Source: Pempheris klunzingeri (Eukaryota; Chordata; Actinopteri; Acropomatiformes; Pempheridae). From it: DNA of 64,000 nt. Positions within the stretch are counted from its first letter, which is position 1, and every line of letters starts with the position of its first letter. The stretch covers positions 281,652 to 345,651 of the forward strand of contig NC_092017.1 in assembly GCF_042242105.1 (NCBI RefSeq), in the 5' to 3' direction. A program made the position numbers and the translations under genes. Below the pieces are notes generated by a model, which had not been told where the DNA came from, searched no databases, and saw nothing but the letters and a program-made list of their open reading frames with translations. Positions 17,755-30,559 of the stretch are shown piece after piece.

Positions 17755-20700
17755 ATGTGGAAACAAGGCGGTCGAAGCGCCGCTCTGGACCGGGCTCAGG
17801 CACTGCTGTGCGGCAAGAGGAGCGGCAGGGGAGGCGCCGAGGCCGTCCGGGGCTCCACAGCCCAAACACCGGAGCATGCAGTGAGTCTCCTTCAACGCCT
17901 TTCAGGGAACTGGGATGTTGTTCTGTAAAGTGGTGCAATAGTGGAAACGCTTCTTTACTTTTCTTTAGGGTGCTGCTCCCCCAAATGCACACACTTTATT
18001 GTCAGATCTGAGTGACCTGTCCTCGGTCAGCTCGGCTCCTGGACATGGAGCCGACACCAGGGGCCCTGCTGCTGCTGTGAACACCCAGGGGAGAGAGGGG
18101 GAACATACCAAGGTAAACCATATCAGAAGATCCGGCTAACTGATGGTCTGTGGCTCAGGACACCTTTAGAAAGGACACACATGACCCACAGCGAGCTTCC
18201 ACTTTTTGCGATGCTGTCTGAGCTCTCCTTGTTTCCTTCGGCCAGGACCTCAGACCTCAGAGCTCTCTGGGCGGAGGAGGAAGCAGGTTCTTGAAGAAGG
18301 CTCCGCCAACTGCAGCCAGCAGCGGCCAGTCACCAGTCAGCAGGAGCCAAACGCAGCAGGGGCCCGAACCCAGGAACAGGTCTGACTGTGTCTGAGAAAC
18401 AAATGTGTTATAATTCATTTAGCGTTAGATTAGGAGAAAGTGAAACGTTTTCTTCCGCCTGACCGACATTTCTAAAAAGTCACCTCTGCTGTTTCTCTTC
18501 ATTCAACCCTCCCACCCCCTCTGCTCAGGTACGTGCCGTCTTCCCAGCGAGGCTCCCAGACCGCTGCTTTGAGTAGACTTGCTCAAATTGAGAGCCGCAT
18601 CCGCAGCCGCAAGCAGGCTCAGGAACAGGTGCCAAAACCTGCCGAGAATCTAACATCAGACTTGGAAATCTCTCCACCACCAGCGGCCCAGTCCCTGGAG
18701 GCCCCTGTGCAAGTCTCAGCACAGTCCAGCAGTGACCAGAGCCTGAAGGGGAAACGCTTCCTCAAGAACAAGACAGCTGCAGCTGTTGACAATAGTAACA
18801 CCCCTGGGTCTCCTAAAGGCCCAGACGATGGTGTCAGGTCCAGGTCCAGGTCCAGGTCCAGAGCTGCTGGTGCTGTGGTCTCTTTGATGGGTTTGGAGAC
18901 GAAGGCAGCGAGTGGTGTGAGTCTGGAAAGTGATGAAGAGGACATGAAGAAACTACTTGGAGACTCGCTGGACTCAATGGACAACAGCTTCTTGATACCA
19001 AGGAGACCCTCCTCCAGAAGAACAGCAGTCAAGGTACCTTTCAACTTTAGACCCTGTGCTGCTATTGCTTGGTATTCACTCCCTTTAGCCACTACATGTC
19101 TCTTAAGGATGCACCAGGCTAATGCCAACTCTGAAAAAGAAAATGTTTTACACAATTTCATCAATTTCTGATTCAGAAATAAGGGTTAGTAATTAGTTAG
19201 TAAGTATTTACTGAGGTAATAAATCAGTGGAGTCTATCTACCCAGATAGGCTGGTTGTGTTGATTTAAATCATTCAAAAATATTGTTGGAAAGTACTGAA
19301 ATGATGTGATATCATGGTCAATAATTCCACGCCACATCCTTCCTAGTTTTCCATCATTCTTTGGCTGTAATGATCATTGTCATTGTAAAACAGGTATTAT
19401 ATTTCTTAAAAAGCCTTCAGTTAAACTTGTGCAGAAACCCTGTGGTTAACAGATGACGCTTTCCTCCCTCACAGATGTTGAGCCGAAACAGTCAGAAGGA
19501 CCTCCCCACACCCCCTTCACCTCCTGTCCCTCCCCCGCCGTTCCCCGCCTCAGCATCGCCTCGCTCTCCTGCCTCTCCTCGCCGCGGTTCTCCTTTTCGA
19601 TTCACCGGCCAGGCTCAGGCCCACTTCAGCCCCTCTGTGCTCTCCTCGTCCCCCTCTCCTCCTCGTGTCTCTCCCTCTCCTTCGGGGGGAGTAGACTCCC
19701 CTTGCAGGACGGAGAGTCCACAGCGCTCCCTGTCCTCCACGTCAGGCCGCGCTCAGGTGCTCTCTCTGGAGGAGCTCTTCCCCGTCGGGCCCGGCTCTGA
19801 AGATCCCCACAGTGAGATGAGTTCTGTTTTGTCTGAAGGTGAGAGAGCTTCATCGGGGCATCACGTACTGCGGGAAAGCAACAGTGTTCCCCTCTGTGTG
19901 CCGTTACGCCAGTGTCTCACAGTTCTTGTTCTAAAGACTTACTGAAGTCTAAAGACTCAGCCTGTCATTGTGTATGCAAGAGAGGAAACCTGATGTTTTT
20001 GTTCATTAATCATGTTCTTCACTTCTCATCTCATGCATCCTAGGTGGACAGCAAGGTACAGAAACCACCCCTCTGTAGGCACAATAAACACAGAGAAGGG
20101 CACTCACCACTTTTAAACACGCAGCCATGTTATCCCTGATGAAGCACAGAATAACATTCATTTTTACATTTTGCTCACCAGGTGTTTTATTTGATACACT
20201 CTGCACTAATAGTAGTAGTAGCACACTAAATAATGTGATGGTGACAGCTCTGTGGATACACACTATCATTTATCAAATCCTGCCATGATCTGGTGTTGTT
20301 GCAGACTTCAAGATAAATGTCATGACACTAGACGACCTTGTCCCTGCTGACCCCGGAGTGACACCAGGAGAGGAGGTGGGTGATGACAGAAGTTAATTAA
20401 GTACGGTGGAATAAAGTAAAGTTATATATTAGTTGTGCGTAACACGTAATGCTGTTCAGATTTAGGCTAATACAGTTTAAAGGAGACTGTGATGTCATTC
20501 TGGCCATCATATAGTAGTGCAGCTTTAAGTTATTGTCTAAAAGTGAAACCAAAAATGAGCAAACCCGAAAGGTCTGTTACAATCATCAGCTGCACTGGAA
20601 AAAAGACACTGTGCACATCTCAAATGTTCCATGCATAGGTCAGCATTTAAGCAGAAGGCAAAGCAGTTGTAGCAGATGTAGACAACAGTCTGGTAAGAAG

Positions 20701-23268
20701 AGAGTAGTAAAGTGAACCTTTGCCTCACCAAAGTGGTTAAACTGACTGTTGTAACATGGAGTGATAAATGATGGCTAAACCTATGAAAATAAGGCCACGG
20801 TTGTAAAAACAGAATTTAAGAGCTATCGTGGCTGACTTTGACATTTTACTCCCACAGGAACCAGCCATGTACTCGAAAAACAAAATCAGACGGCCGTATT
20901 TAGATCATGCAACCTTATTTGATCTGATTGTTATTGACTTGCTATTAAATTGTAGATTTGACTGCACTTGAATTATTATATGGGGGAGATCATTTCAGAA
21001 TGATACCAGTCGGATTCTGATGCACTGCAGTAAATCCCCTGTCCAGTCCCCCGAAGGCCTCCTTAGACTGATGACTTTCTTCTGCTGCTGAAACAGAGAG
21101 AGGCCAAACACAGCGCCCCTGTTTCTGCACCCCCCAGCAGACACCAACAGCTGCTCGGACCGAAGAAGAAGGAAGAGCAGCAGCAGCAGAAGGAGGCGCC
21201 GGACTACCAAAGTGACTTTGAGAGTGAGAGCAGGACTGAACCAGATGGCAGCGCCAGCCAGGTTTCAGAGCACTTGCTCGGACGTGGAGATGAAGAGGAG
21301 GTCTCGGAGGTCAGAGAGGAGGCTTCGGATCCAGACGTGTCCTGTGGGAGGACAGAAGATGATTACTCAAGCTCTTTCTCTGACACGAGCCGCTCCTACA
21401 CCTCACTGACCTCAGACGGCAGTCGGACTGTCAGCAGGAGCAGGTCTTCTGTGTCACACGACAGCCGGAGGCGTGCTTCAACCAGAAAGGTTTTCAAAGA
21501 GGCAGCGGTACAGACTCAGCCTGATCCACTAACGTACACTGGGCCTGCCGGTTAGTCTGCTGTGCATGGAATTTAAAACTTAAGATGTGCGGGGCTTCAT
21601 TTGACAATGGCACATGTTTCTGTTTCTCATGTCTGGCCTTCCTCCCTCTGCAGGCACGTCTACTGTGGATCCTGCTGTGGGCTTGGCCTACATGCGTCCC
21701 AGCCCAGCTGTCACTCATACTCTCAGTGCAGAAGTGGTGGAAGGTAAGAAAAACAAAAATACAAGACTAGAACTGTGAGAGCCTACTTCTGCCAAGGCCA
21801 AATCTGGGATAGAAAGCGGTTTTAGCCTGCACCAGGGTCCAGATGGTAGCTGGATAGTTTGGAGAGTAGTAGGATTTGTTCAAGGATGATGCTAACTTTC
21901 AGGTGAGTCGCACTCTGACCGCTGTGGTAGAGCCAGCTGAGGGGACATCTCCAAATATTATACCTGTACAGTGCTGCTTTTCTGGGCTTCTCCCTGGTTA
22001 CTGACATAATGATATTTGTGGATTAATGGAAGGATATTTATGGAATAGAAACTTGTACTGTGATGTGATACTAAACGTTTCCATTAAAAACAAGACATTC
22101 ATGGAGGCAGTTTTACTAGTTAGTTAAAGAACCCCATTAATTGAAGACGGAGGGGCACACTATAAGGCTTACAACATTTAAACCATTGAGAAGAGAGAGC
22201 TAAAATGTGTATGTGATTAGAAATGTGATAGAGTGAGAAAACCATGTTATTGGTGATGAGCTGGGATAAGTGTAGTGCTTTGCAGGCACAGCAGAGGAGA
22301 TCAATACAAATGCACCTCTCCCCTTGAAATCAAACCCAGGGGCAAAGAGTTCAGTGACTGAAGCTAGCTGTGGGTCATCTGATATTTTGGGAAGTACACC
22401 GTTAGATTTACTAATAGTTAGATGAGATTGATTCATCTTTTTGCTAGATACAAGGCTAGAGCCAGGGGGTGGTTAGCTTAGGTTAGCACAGACTCATTTC
22501 CTTCTTTTCATCTTCCAATAGTGGTGCTAGTAGTCCTTCATTTGCCATGGACTCAGTTAGTGTACTTTGCGTTTGGGAGTGCTAAAGCCATGCTCCTGAT
22601 CCTTCAGGTTTAATATGTGTGTGTGTGTCCGTCCCTCCTCCAGCTCTCAGCACCTTCAATCCAGCTGTATTTGCACTCAACGAAATGCTGAAACAGCAAC
22701 TTGCCATGACGAGGCGCTTCATCGAAAGCAACCGACATCTTCACTCCAGCCTGGTGCAGAGCCTGGAACCACCAAACTACAGATACACCACACTGGAGGA
22801 CACCAAGGAGGTGAAGCATTTTCTCTTTCTCTCTCTCTCTCTCTCTCACAAATATCATTCAGGACAAATGTATTTTCTTACACTAACGTACTTGGACAAA
22901 TGTTCTTTAATTGAAATATAACTCAGTTCTTGTCATTTTGCTGTACTTAGACTTTTAAACTGACAGCATGTGTATTTGTATCACTTTATTTAATCGCAAA
23001 TTTGGCCTTAAATTGAACTGTGGTTTTAAAAAGGCTTAAATTCAACTTGACACCCTCACACACACACACACACACACACAATTACATACTTGAGTAGTTG
23101 GTGGCTTCCTGTGCAAAGTTTAATTTTCTGAAACTTGTAGATAATTCACACACACACATCTCTTCATTCTTTCCACAGTACATTCGCAAGCACAGACCCC
23201 CCAGGCTGACAATGGAGGAGGCCTTAGAGGAGGTGCTGCAGCAGATGAGAGACCACCATCATATGTGA
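17755..23268 (+). CDS. C19orf44 homologue, ten coding exons
   Basis: Coding exons: 17755-17880, 17969-18112, 18246-18379, 18529-19033, 19475-19838, 20305-20375, 21097-21550, 21654-21743, 22644-22810, 23179-23268. All have GT-AG borders and phases that join, giving 714 residues (human about 657). Matches to the remembered human protein are clearest at SRFLKKAP, ALSRLAQIESRI, KRFLKNK, DEEDMKKLLGDS, DFKINVMTLDDL, AAVQTQPDPLTYT, FNPAVFALNEMLKQQL, NRHLHSSLVQSL and YIRKHRPPRLTMEEALEEV. The middle is Ser/Pro/Arg-rich and probably disordered, including an (AGGTCC)n-coded RS run; the C-terminal part is the conserved, probably helical DUF4614-type region. Function is unknown. A polyadenylation signal ATTAAA lies at 23335-23340. 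The first ATG was chosen because it opens the conserved frame; a non-coding upstream exon is possible. Confidence 0.9.
22200..22540 (-). repeat. Interspersed repeat in C19orf44 intron
   Basis: Words such as ggctagagccagggg and ttagcttaggttagcac match a common fish repeat. Ends are approximate. Confidence 0.4.
22824..22846. repeat. (CT)n microsatellite
   Basis: Short CT run just after the donor of exon 9 of the C19orf44 homologue. Confidence 0.85.
23057..23080. repeat. (CA)n microsatellite
   Basis: About 12 CA units in the last intron of the C19orf44 homologue. Confidence 0.9.
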
Positions 23269-23762
23269 TCACTGAGCCCACGTGTGGAACACACAGACAG
23301 CCACCATGTCCGCCTTGCTAAAGCTCTGTACATAATTAAATATTTTTCTACTACAGGAAGAATCATGGCATCTGTTATCAGTCACAGGACATGTCATGAA
23401 GATATGAATGCTTTTTGTACAAGTGCAACCGTGTCATACATCAGTTTGAAGATTTAAAATCACGAGGTGTAAGGGTGGTTTTGTAAATTCATTGTGATTT
23501 GAATGAGGGGACCTCAGTCCTGTCGGTGATGGTGTACAGCATCGCTTCTGTCACTGGTGCATGAAGAGGAAGTAACAACAGACTGTGTTACACCTTCACT
23601 GTCATTCTGCTGTAATGCTTTTCTGTTCCGAGAGGAATTACCTGTAAACAGTTAGTTTCAGTAACATCCTCCCAGTGTACGACACTGCACTGTTGCTCAG
23701 GAGCTCCTTCAGAAATAACCAGCTTCTTAAAGAAAGACGCCTGCAGGTGAAGTAACAAAATG

Positions 23763-23768
23763 TTTATT
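23763..23768 (-). terminator. Polyadenylation signal of akr1a1
   Basis: AATAAA on the minus strand, 213 bp after the akr1a1 stop codon and the first good match downstream. Confidence 0.6.
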
Positions 23769-23980
23769 TAAAAAATAACACGTACAGAATGTATACAGTC
23801 ACCAGACTTCCCAGTCCTCGTTACCAACACTAACTTGGAATATTCTAATGATAAGTGCAGGACTTGACATGATCTAAGACAAATTCCAAAGCCAGGATTC
23901 AGGAACATTTACTAGTGATGTGGGGGGGTGATGTGGTGTGGGGGTGTTGAAGGCACAGATTGAGCTTGTAGTGGGAGTCG

Positions 23981-26900
23981 TCAGTAGGGGTCGTTGAAGG
24001 GGTAGTGAGGATGTCCTGCATCCCTGGGAACACGTTCTCCATCCACCTGTGACATCCACACCAAGCTTAGTGCATGTAACTGCCCATTACTATGAGCAGG
24101 ACTAGCCTGAACACTGAATTTAGACCAGTAGACTGAAAAAGTAAAGGATAACTCCATCAATCCAAGCCATGAGAGATGCGGTACATAAAGCCTACTCACT
24201 TGGATCATTGGTACAATGTAGCGCCAGCCTTTGTTCAGCGCTGTGACACTTTTCATTTCCTCTGCTTCAAGGGTAAAGTCAAACACCTGACAACGAACAA
24301 AATGATGTCAACACTTGGCAAACACACAGCACACTTGGGTCACATCATGTAATACACATGTGCATGCCTTTTTTTTTTTCTTGCATAATTAGGTCTGAAG
24401 TGCCTGCAGGCAAAAAAGGTATTTAATGGCATCATTAATTGGCCCATCTGGAAAAATACACTCATGGTTTTGACTTAAAGTTGACTCCACCTGAAGGTTT
24501 TCCTTGATGCGGGACTCCGTCACACTCTTGGGGATTGTTACCACTCCTCGTTGTGTCTGCCACCTGCAAACACAACAGACTGGTGTTGAAAGCTCCTCGG
24601 CCACACGAGTGCTAATTGTAGCCATGTTACTACTAATCAGCTCTAGCTGGCGGTGCTGGAAACAGCCTTTCAAAGCTGCTGTGTGTACAGCTTGTTGGAC
24701 TGCCCCCCAGTGGCCAACAACTATCACTGCAAACTGATCCCTCTGATCCACAGCACCACGGAAAACTTATTTTATTCATTATACTTGCACTGTGGGAAAC
24801 AATCTGATCAGTGAACTGAAGAGGAAAATCACCTCAGGATAATCTGGGCAGGCGACTTTTTATACTTCTCAGCGAGGGTGGTGATCACAGGCTCCTCCAG
24901 CAGAACAGGTTCGTCTGGATGTTTCCAGGCCCGGTCAGGAGAGCCCAGGGGGCTGTAGGCCGTCATCACCAGGCCCCGGTCCCGGCAGTGGGCCAGGAGC
25001 TCTACCTGGGCCAGATAGGGGTGGCCCTCCACCTGCCCGACCAAAACGAAGACATACCAGTGTCATTTGACCTCAAACACACACACACACACACTAAACC
25101 ATGTAAAACAGTTACAATAAACTCTTTCATCATCACAGACAGGCCGTACCTGCAGGACAGTGGGCTTGATGCTGGCCACACCCAGGATGTCATCGATCTG
25201 CCTACTGTTAAAGTTGGACAGGCCGATGGATCTGACGAGGCCCTTCTCCACCAGCTTCTCCATGGCAGCCCAGGTCAGCTTGTAGTCTATGTCGTCGTAC
25301 AGCAGGGTCCCGTCCTCCTTCTTGGGGAAAGGAACATCTCCCCGTCTGGGAGACACAAAGATTTAGATTTAGACATTCAAAAGAGATCAGAGACAGCAAG
25401 GCCAGACTGCTGTGGAACTGTACTTCTGCTTTAGATCAGAGTAGAAAGGTTGGGAGATGAATGTAGCATCACAACTCCAATTTCTTTTATGTTTAACAAT
25501 TTATCCTTTGACAAAAAAAGGCCATTTCTAAATCCCATTGTTAAAATAGGGTAACTTTGGTATTTTTAAACTGGGCCCCATTTGTACATATTTTGGATTT
25601 GAAATCACTAGTAGGCACAAAAGATTTTTGACTTGGTTCAGTAGATCGCCTCAGCCAGCAACCACAAAATGAGCTGTAATGTAATCCTTTGGGGCGAGTG
25701 CACCTGATCACAGTAGGTCCACTAAAAGAGCTTGTCTGATCCACTGACAGGCTCAGAGTGTTATTCTAAGTGTGTGACAGCATCATGGAAAGGATCCCTA
25801 CAGAGAGAGACCTGGAAGATCAAACAGCCAGTAATATTGTTTGATTTAAATCCATCAGACTCCATTGACATAATAATTTTACCTTGCAGAAGAGTGTTTT
25901 AAAGGGATACTTTGGATCCACCACCATATTTGTGTAACACACAACATACCGGCTGTTTGTGGTTGATGAAAAAGGATCTTACTGCTGTCTCTCTCTTGGG
26001 ATCCTTTCCATAATGTTGTCAGACACTTCGAGTAACAATCTGAACCTGTCAGTGGCAAAAACAAACACTTAAGCTTCCAATGGGGGCAGTTTCCCTAAAG
26101 GATGACATTGCAGCCATTGTATCCCGGTTTGTGGAAGAGGTGATCTGATGGACCAGTTCCAACACTTTTTGTACAAAAAATAGCTTTAAAAATACTGACG
26201 CTGCCCTTTAGCTGCATCGTTATCTCAGGATTACGTTCTTCTGGCTACACGTTAATTCGCTCGTCATCTCCGGAAAACAAGAGGTGGTTTTCTCTGGATA
26301 ACGAGCCAATCATCTCATTATTAGACCTTGGTGGAGCTGCGCTCACTGGAAGGCGTAGGGCCAGTGGATGAGGTAGAGGTCCAGGTACTCCAGCTTCAAG
26401 TCCTTCAGGGTCTTGAGGAGGGCCGGCTCCACGTCCTCCGGGTGATGCCGGGTGTTCCACAGCTTGGATGTGATGAACACGTCCTCTCGTCTCAGGGCCT
26501 GGTGCACAGACAGCATGCCAGATACAGTTTTTAATGGACGGATTGTAGGCGTCTTGGAATTTCAGGACAATAGAGCCAATAAAGCCCTGGCTGGACGGTG
26601 AAACCTGACAGCATCTGGCTGAGAAATTAGTGAACTCTATCATCCCTGAACGAAAAATTGTTATTTTATATCATGGAACAGGTTTACAGTTTGGTGTAGT
26701 TTTACCTTGCCTGTGCCGAGTGTCTCCTGCAGGGCTTCCCCGATCTCAACCTCATTGCCATAGATGGCTGCACAGTCGATGTGGCGATACCCATCCTCCA
26801 GGGCCCATGTAACGGCTTGTTTCACCTGTGGCAAGACGGGACTGTTCAACACTGAGCTGAAAGGCTGCACCGATCCCTGCCATCAATTGGCTAGGTCATC

Positions 26901-27405
26901 ACTCGCTACACATTATGTTCAGTGAGTTTACATTCCATCTTTTGCATCTTTTGCCCTGACAATGAAGGACTGAACTAAAAACGATAAACGTTACAAGAGG
27001 CTAAAATGCTCTGTAGCGCTGACAGAGCTGCAGTCTAGTGATGATTCTCAGTGGGTTCATTGCTGTGAGCAACACTTCTCACTTTACACACAGTCATTTG
27101 ACTCCTTGTCAATAAACACATATTGATTGGTGCAGCTTTAATGTCTGAAATTCCAGATATATTTCTGCATTTTGGAGGACGAGGGGACATAGAACTGAAC
27201 AGGCAGAGACAGAAGGCAGAGTGCAGTGCTGCCTTTTTCATGGCATCCATCTGGAAGGCAGCCATCATATTAACAAGCCTTTTTATTGAAACTGTTCAAA
27301 ACAACAAACCAGTGCAGCCTGTACCTTTCCTGGCTCACTCTTCCACGTGCCCAGGCCGAGGAGGGGCATCTTCCGCCCTGTGTTGAGAACTGCAAAGTCA
27401 TTCAT
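23981..27405 (-). CDS. akr1a1: Aldo-keto reductase 1A1 (aldehyde reductase), eight coding exons
   Basis: Exons in transcript order: 27325-27405, 26706-26825, 26347-26498, 25150-25345, 24833-25032, 24491-24563, 24200-24286, 23981-24046; phases join to 324 residues (human 325). The enzyme reduces aldehydes to alcohols with NADPH in the cytosol. The AKR tetrad is complete: Asp44 and Tyr49 ([11 protein letters not shown]), Lys79 (ITSKLWNT), His112 (LIHWPYAF). Cofactor-site phrases are present: [42 protein letters not shown]. The C-terminus [16 protein letters not shown] is the AKR1A1 signature and separates it from AKR1B. The start ATG lies 22 nt after a good splice acceptor, so an upstream non-coding exon is likely. 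Intron 3 holds an inverted-repeat element. The gene converges with the C19orf44 homologue. Whether it is the a or b teleost paralogue is not decided. Confidence 0.96.
25740..26060. mobile_element. Foldback-like inverted repeat in akr1a1 intron 3
   Basis: About 70 bp at 25740-25812 (ctgacaggctcaga, catggaaaggatccc) recurs inverted and diverged at 25985-26055, with about 170 bp between. This looks like a non-autonomous element or inverted pair of repeat copies; no target duplication was found. Confidence 0.55.
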
Positions 27406-27409
27406 GCCT

Positions 27410-28375
27410 CTCTGAAGCACCTTAGAAGGAGGACAAGATTCAGTCAGTGGAGGCAGCTGCTTGGCGTACTCGGATGTTTAAAAGGTGCAGCAGCAAGACT
27501 TTTATGTAACACAATAATACACTTCTCTTATTAGACAACACGCTAGCAAAGGCAGAGGCCACAGACATGTGGAACAGATCACAGTAATTGACTGTAAAGA
27601 AAATCTATGACCTGGAAGAGAAGGTTCTACATCAGCTGTTTGTCCAGCTCTGGACTGACAAATGGACTGAAATGAAATAAAAGCAGGAGGTGCAGAGCCC
27701 CGGGGGATACTGAGGCACCCAGAATGAGCATCATTGTTGTAGCGAAGCCCAACAGGGCAGCGTGATGTGACATCGTGTGATGGTAAAAAAAACAAACACA
27801 TATTGTTTCATATAACGCTCTATCGTGCATTTTGTTGTGTTTCAATACACCTTTTACAGCAATATTTTCCATTATTTGGACGATGCTTTGCGTTCCTCCA
27901 CAGTACAGATGCGGGCAGGAAAACTGAGAACGCAGTTCTTCAGGCAGAGTAAACGTGAGGGAGAAACAGAACTAGTAAGAAAACACTACCCCTCATGCTG
28001 CAGAGAACCTGAGGGCTCAAAGAGGCAGGGCGGTGCACGCTACGGAGGTTTTCCCAACACCACTTTTATCTGAAGGCAGACCTGAGGAGACCACACCAGC
28101 TGATTTGTTATAAAGCAAACCGTTCAGAGGGGAGTACTCTGTACACGCTGTCGTCTTGTTGGGAGACCGTCCGTTCTTTAAAAAGACACGACGACAAGAG
28201 CATCAGTCAAACACCAACACTGTCGTTTCCTGACAGTCGGTGTTGAAACTTTACAGTCCAGCTGGAGAGCGTATGTCAGGGGACAGACACAGGACACACT
28301 GATGTCTCATAAAGCTATCAACATGTTGGAAATGTTTCACTCCCAGAGTCACTCAGGTCTGACACAGCATTCCTC
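27410..28375. other. akr1a1 5' intron, nothing further recognised
   Basis: Sequence between the first coding exon and the CA-rich array. No exon or element is evident. Confidence 0.5.
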
Positions 28376-28379
28376 AGTG

Positions 28380-28380
<1 letters not shown>

Positions 28381-28426
<46 letters not shown>

Positions 28427-28622
28427 ACACAGACACACACAGACACACACACACACACACACACACAGACACACACAGACACACACACACACACAGACAG
28501 ACACACACACAGACACACAGACAGACAGACACACAGACAGACACACAGACACACACACACACACACAGAGACACACACACACACACACACAGACACACAC
28601 ACACACACACACACACAGACAG

Positions 28623-28654
<32 letters not shown>

Positions 28655-28782
28655 AGACACACACAGACACAGACACAGACACACAGACAGACAGACACAC
28701 AGACAGACACACAGACACACACACACACACACACAGACACACACACACACACACAGACACACACACACACACACACACACAG

Positions 28783-28814
<32 letters not shown>

Positions 28815-28880
28815 AGACACAGACACACAGACAGACACACACACACACACACAGACAGACACACAGACACACACACACAA
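28381..28880. repeat. (CA)n/(CAGACA)n satellite
   Basis: Five hundred base pairs of CA units regularly broken by CAGA words. Long open frames on both strands here are artefacts of a two-letter repeat. It lies within the inferred akr1a1 5' intron. Confidence 0.97.
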
Positions 28881-29369
28881 GGAAGAGGAGGAAGTGCTGA
28901 CTTGCATTTCCCTCAGAAGTCACACTAACTTTACAACACTCTCTGTGGGCGACTCGCTTTAGTTAAATGCAGAGAAGACATTATGTTTTCCGACAGATTA
29001 CGAGTCACAAAACACATTTGTGTTAATCTTAAAAAGGAAATGACCCCCCCCCCAGTAGATCCCTCCGATCTAAAGGAATCAGCCAGCTGGAGGGACCTGG
29101 AGGTCACACACAGGGATCAGACTTCAGGGGGAAGTCTAACACAACCAAGCACAGCAGCTTTTCTGCTTCCCTGTCCTGTTAAACCACATTATGAGCCGTC
29201 CTGCTGTCCTGAGCCACACTGTCAGATGTGGGGCCACTCATTCATTCACACACTGTAACTGTGTTTAACCGAGTTCTTCATGTATTTGTGTTTCACACTG
29301 TTCCAGCAGGTCGTCTTTCCCGGTCTGTTCAGTTATGCTCTGATGTAGCTTAGGTTTTACTTTATGTAA

Positions 29370-29396
29370 AAAACAAACAAATAAATAAATAAATAC
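29370..29396. repeat. (AAAT)n/(AAAC)n tract
   Basis: Short A-rich tetramer run. Confidence 0.8.
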
Positions 29397-29561
29397 AACC
29401 TTTGTTGGGCAGAGACTCCACACTTTGGACATGGACAGTGGATTTATTGAGGAAGACAGAGCTAAAGTTTAAGCTAGGCAACATAAGACGTGACATTTTC
29501 CAGATCTTTCCAAAGTCCGGCTACCGTTCACTAACAGCTAGCAGCTAGCTTTAGCTTCTCC

Positions 29562-29591
29562 CGAAGGAAGGAAGGAAGGAAGGAAGGAAGG
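29562..29591. repeat. (GGAA)n microsatellite
   Basis: About seven GAAG/GGAA tetramers in the CpG-rich region near the akr1a1 promoter. GGAA arrays can bind ETS proteins. Confidence 0.9.
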
Positions 29592-29882
29592 AAACTCCCG
29601 CACCTGACTTGACGGTGCTGCGCAGTTTTTAATTCTGCGTCCAGTGTTGGACATTTCTCACTGCACTCACTCACCCGCTTGGCAGAGTCCACACATAGAG
29701 GACGGAGCAGCTGCCTCAGGAGCAGCTGCCTCAGGAGCAGCCCTGTGACCGAGGGCATGGCCGCTTGTGGCCGCTTGTGTCCGCTCGTGTCCGCTCAGCT
29801 GTGCAACAACACGACGTTAACGCGAGCCAGGCGGCGGCGGCGGCTCGCGCCCCCCCACCCCCCGTTTAACTCACACACTCAC

Positions 29883-30010
29883 CGTGTGAAGATCCTAAGA
29901 GCTGCGGCTTGAAACACGGACCTCTTCTTCCAGTCCTCCCGAGCAGGAAGGGCAAGTACACAGGAGTGTTGTTTTCTGCCAAATGTTCAAAAAACACCAC
30001 CTCATTTTGG
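29883..30010 (-). promoter_or_regulatory. Probable non-coding exon 1 and promoter of akr1a1
   Basis: On the minus strand a strong donor, ACACG followed by gtgagtgtg, places an exon end at 29883. It sits beside a locally GC- and CpG-rich block (29750-29870). The partner acceptor would be ttctaag at 27428-27434, before the first coding exon. The 5' limit is a guess. Confidence 0.4.
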
Positions 30011-30104
30011 TGACATTTCCCTTTCCGGGAAGAGGAGAGCGTTTCCGGTGGAAAACCTCATGATGCTGTCAGCTGGGGGAGGCTCATGGAGGGTTAAAAG
30101 GTTT

Positions 30105-30552
30105 TAATACAATATAATATAATATAATATAATACAATATATTATAATATAATATAATATAATATAATATAATATAATATAATATAATATAATATAATGT
30201 AATATAATATAACGTAATGTAATGTAATGTAATGTAATATAATATAATATAATATAATATAATATAATATAATATAATATAATGTAATGTAATGTAATGT
30301 AATGTAATATAATGTAATGTAATATATTATAATATAATATAATATAATGTAATGTAATATAATATAATGTAATATAATATAATATAATATAATATAATAT
30401 AATATAATATAATATAATATAATATAATATAATATAATACAATATAATATAATATAATATAATGTAATGTAATGTAATGTAATGTAATATATTATAATAT
30501 AATATAATATAATATAATATAATATAATATAATATAATATAATGTAATATAG
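30105..30552. repeat. (ATAAT)n satellite
   Basis: About 450 bp of ATAAT pentamers with blocks of GTAAT, visibly made by repeated local duplication. It is AT-pure and codes for nothing. Confidence 0.97.
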
Positions 30553-30559
30553 AGTGTAG

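Noticed and set aside
24389-24751. 120-codon minus-strand frame over akr1a1 exon 6
   Set aside because: Only the 25-residue exon is conserved; the rest is intron.
28302-28928. Open frames up to 208 codons in CA-rich DNA
   Set aside because: Dinucleotide repeats lack stops in most frames; the peptides are TH or CV runs.
29531-29912. Small frames in the CpG-rich region
   Set aside because: They overlap on both strands in GC-rich promoter-like DNA with a short tandem (ctgcctcaggagcag), and none has coding signs.
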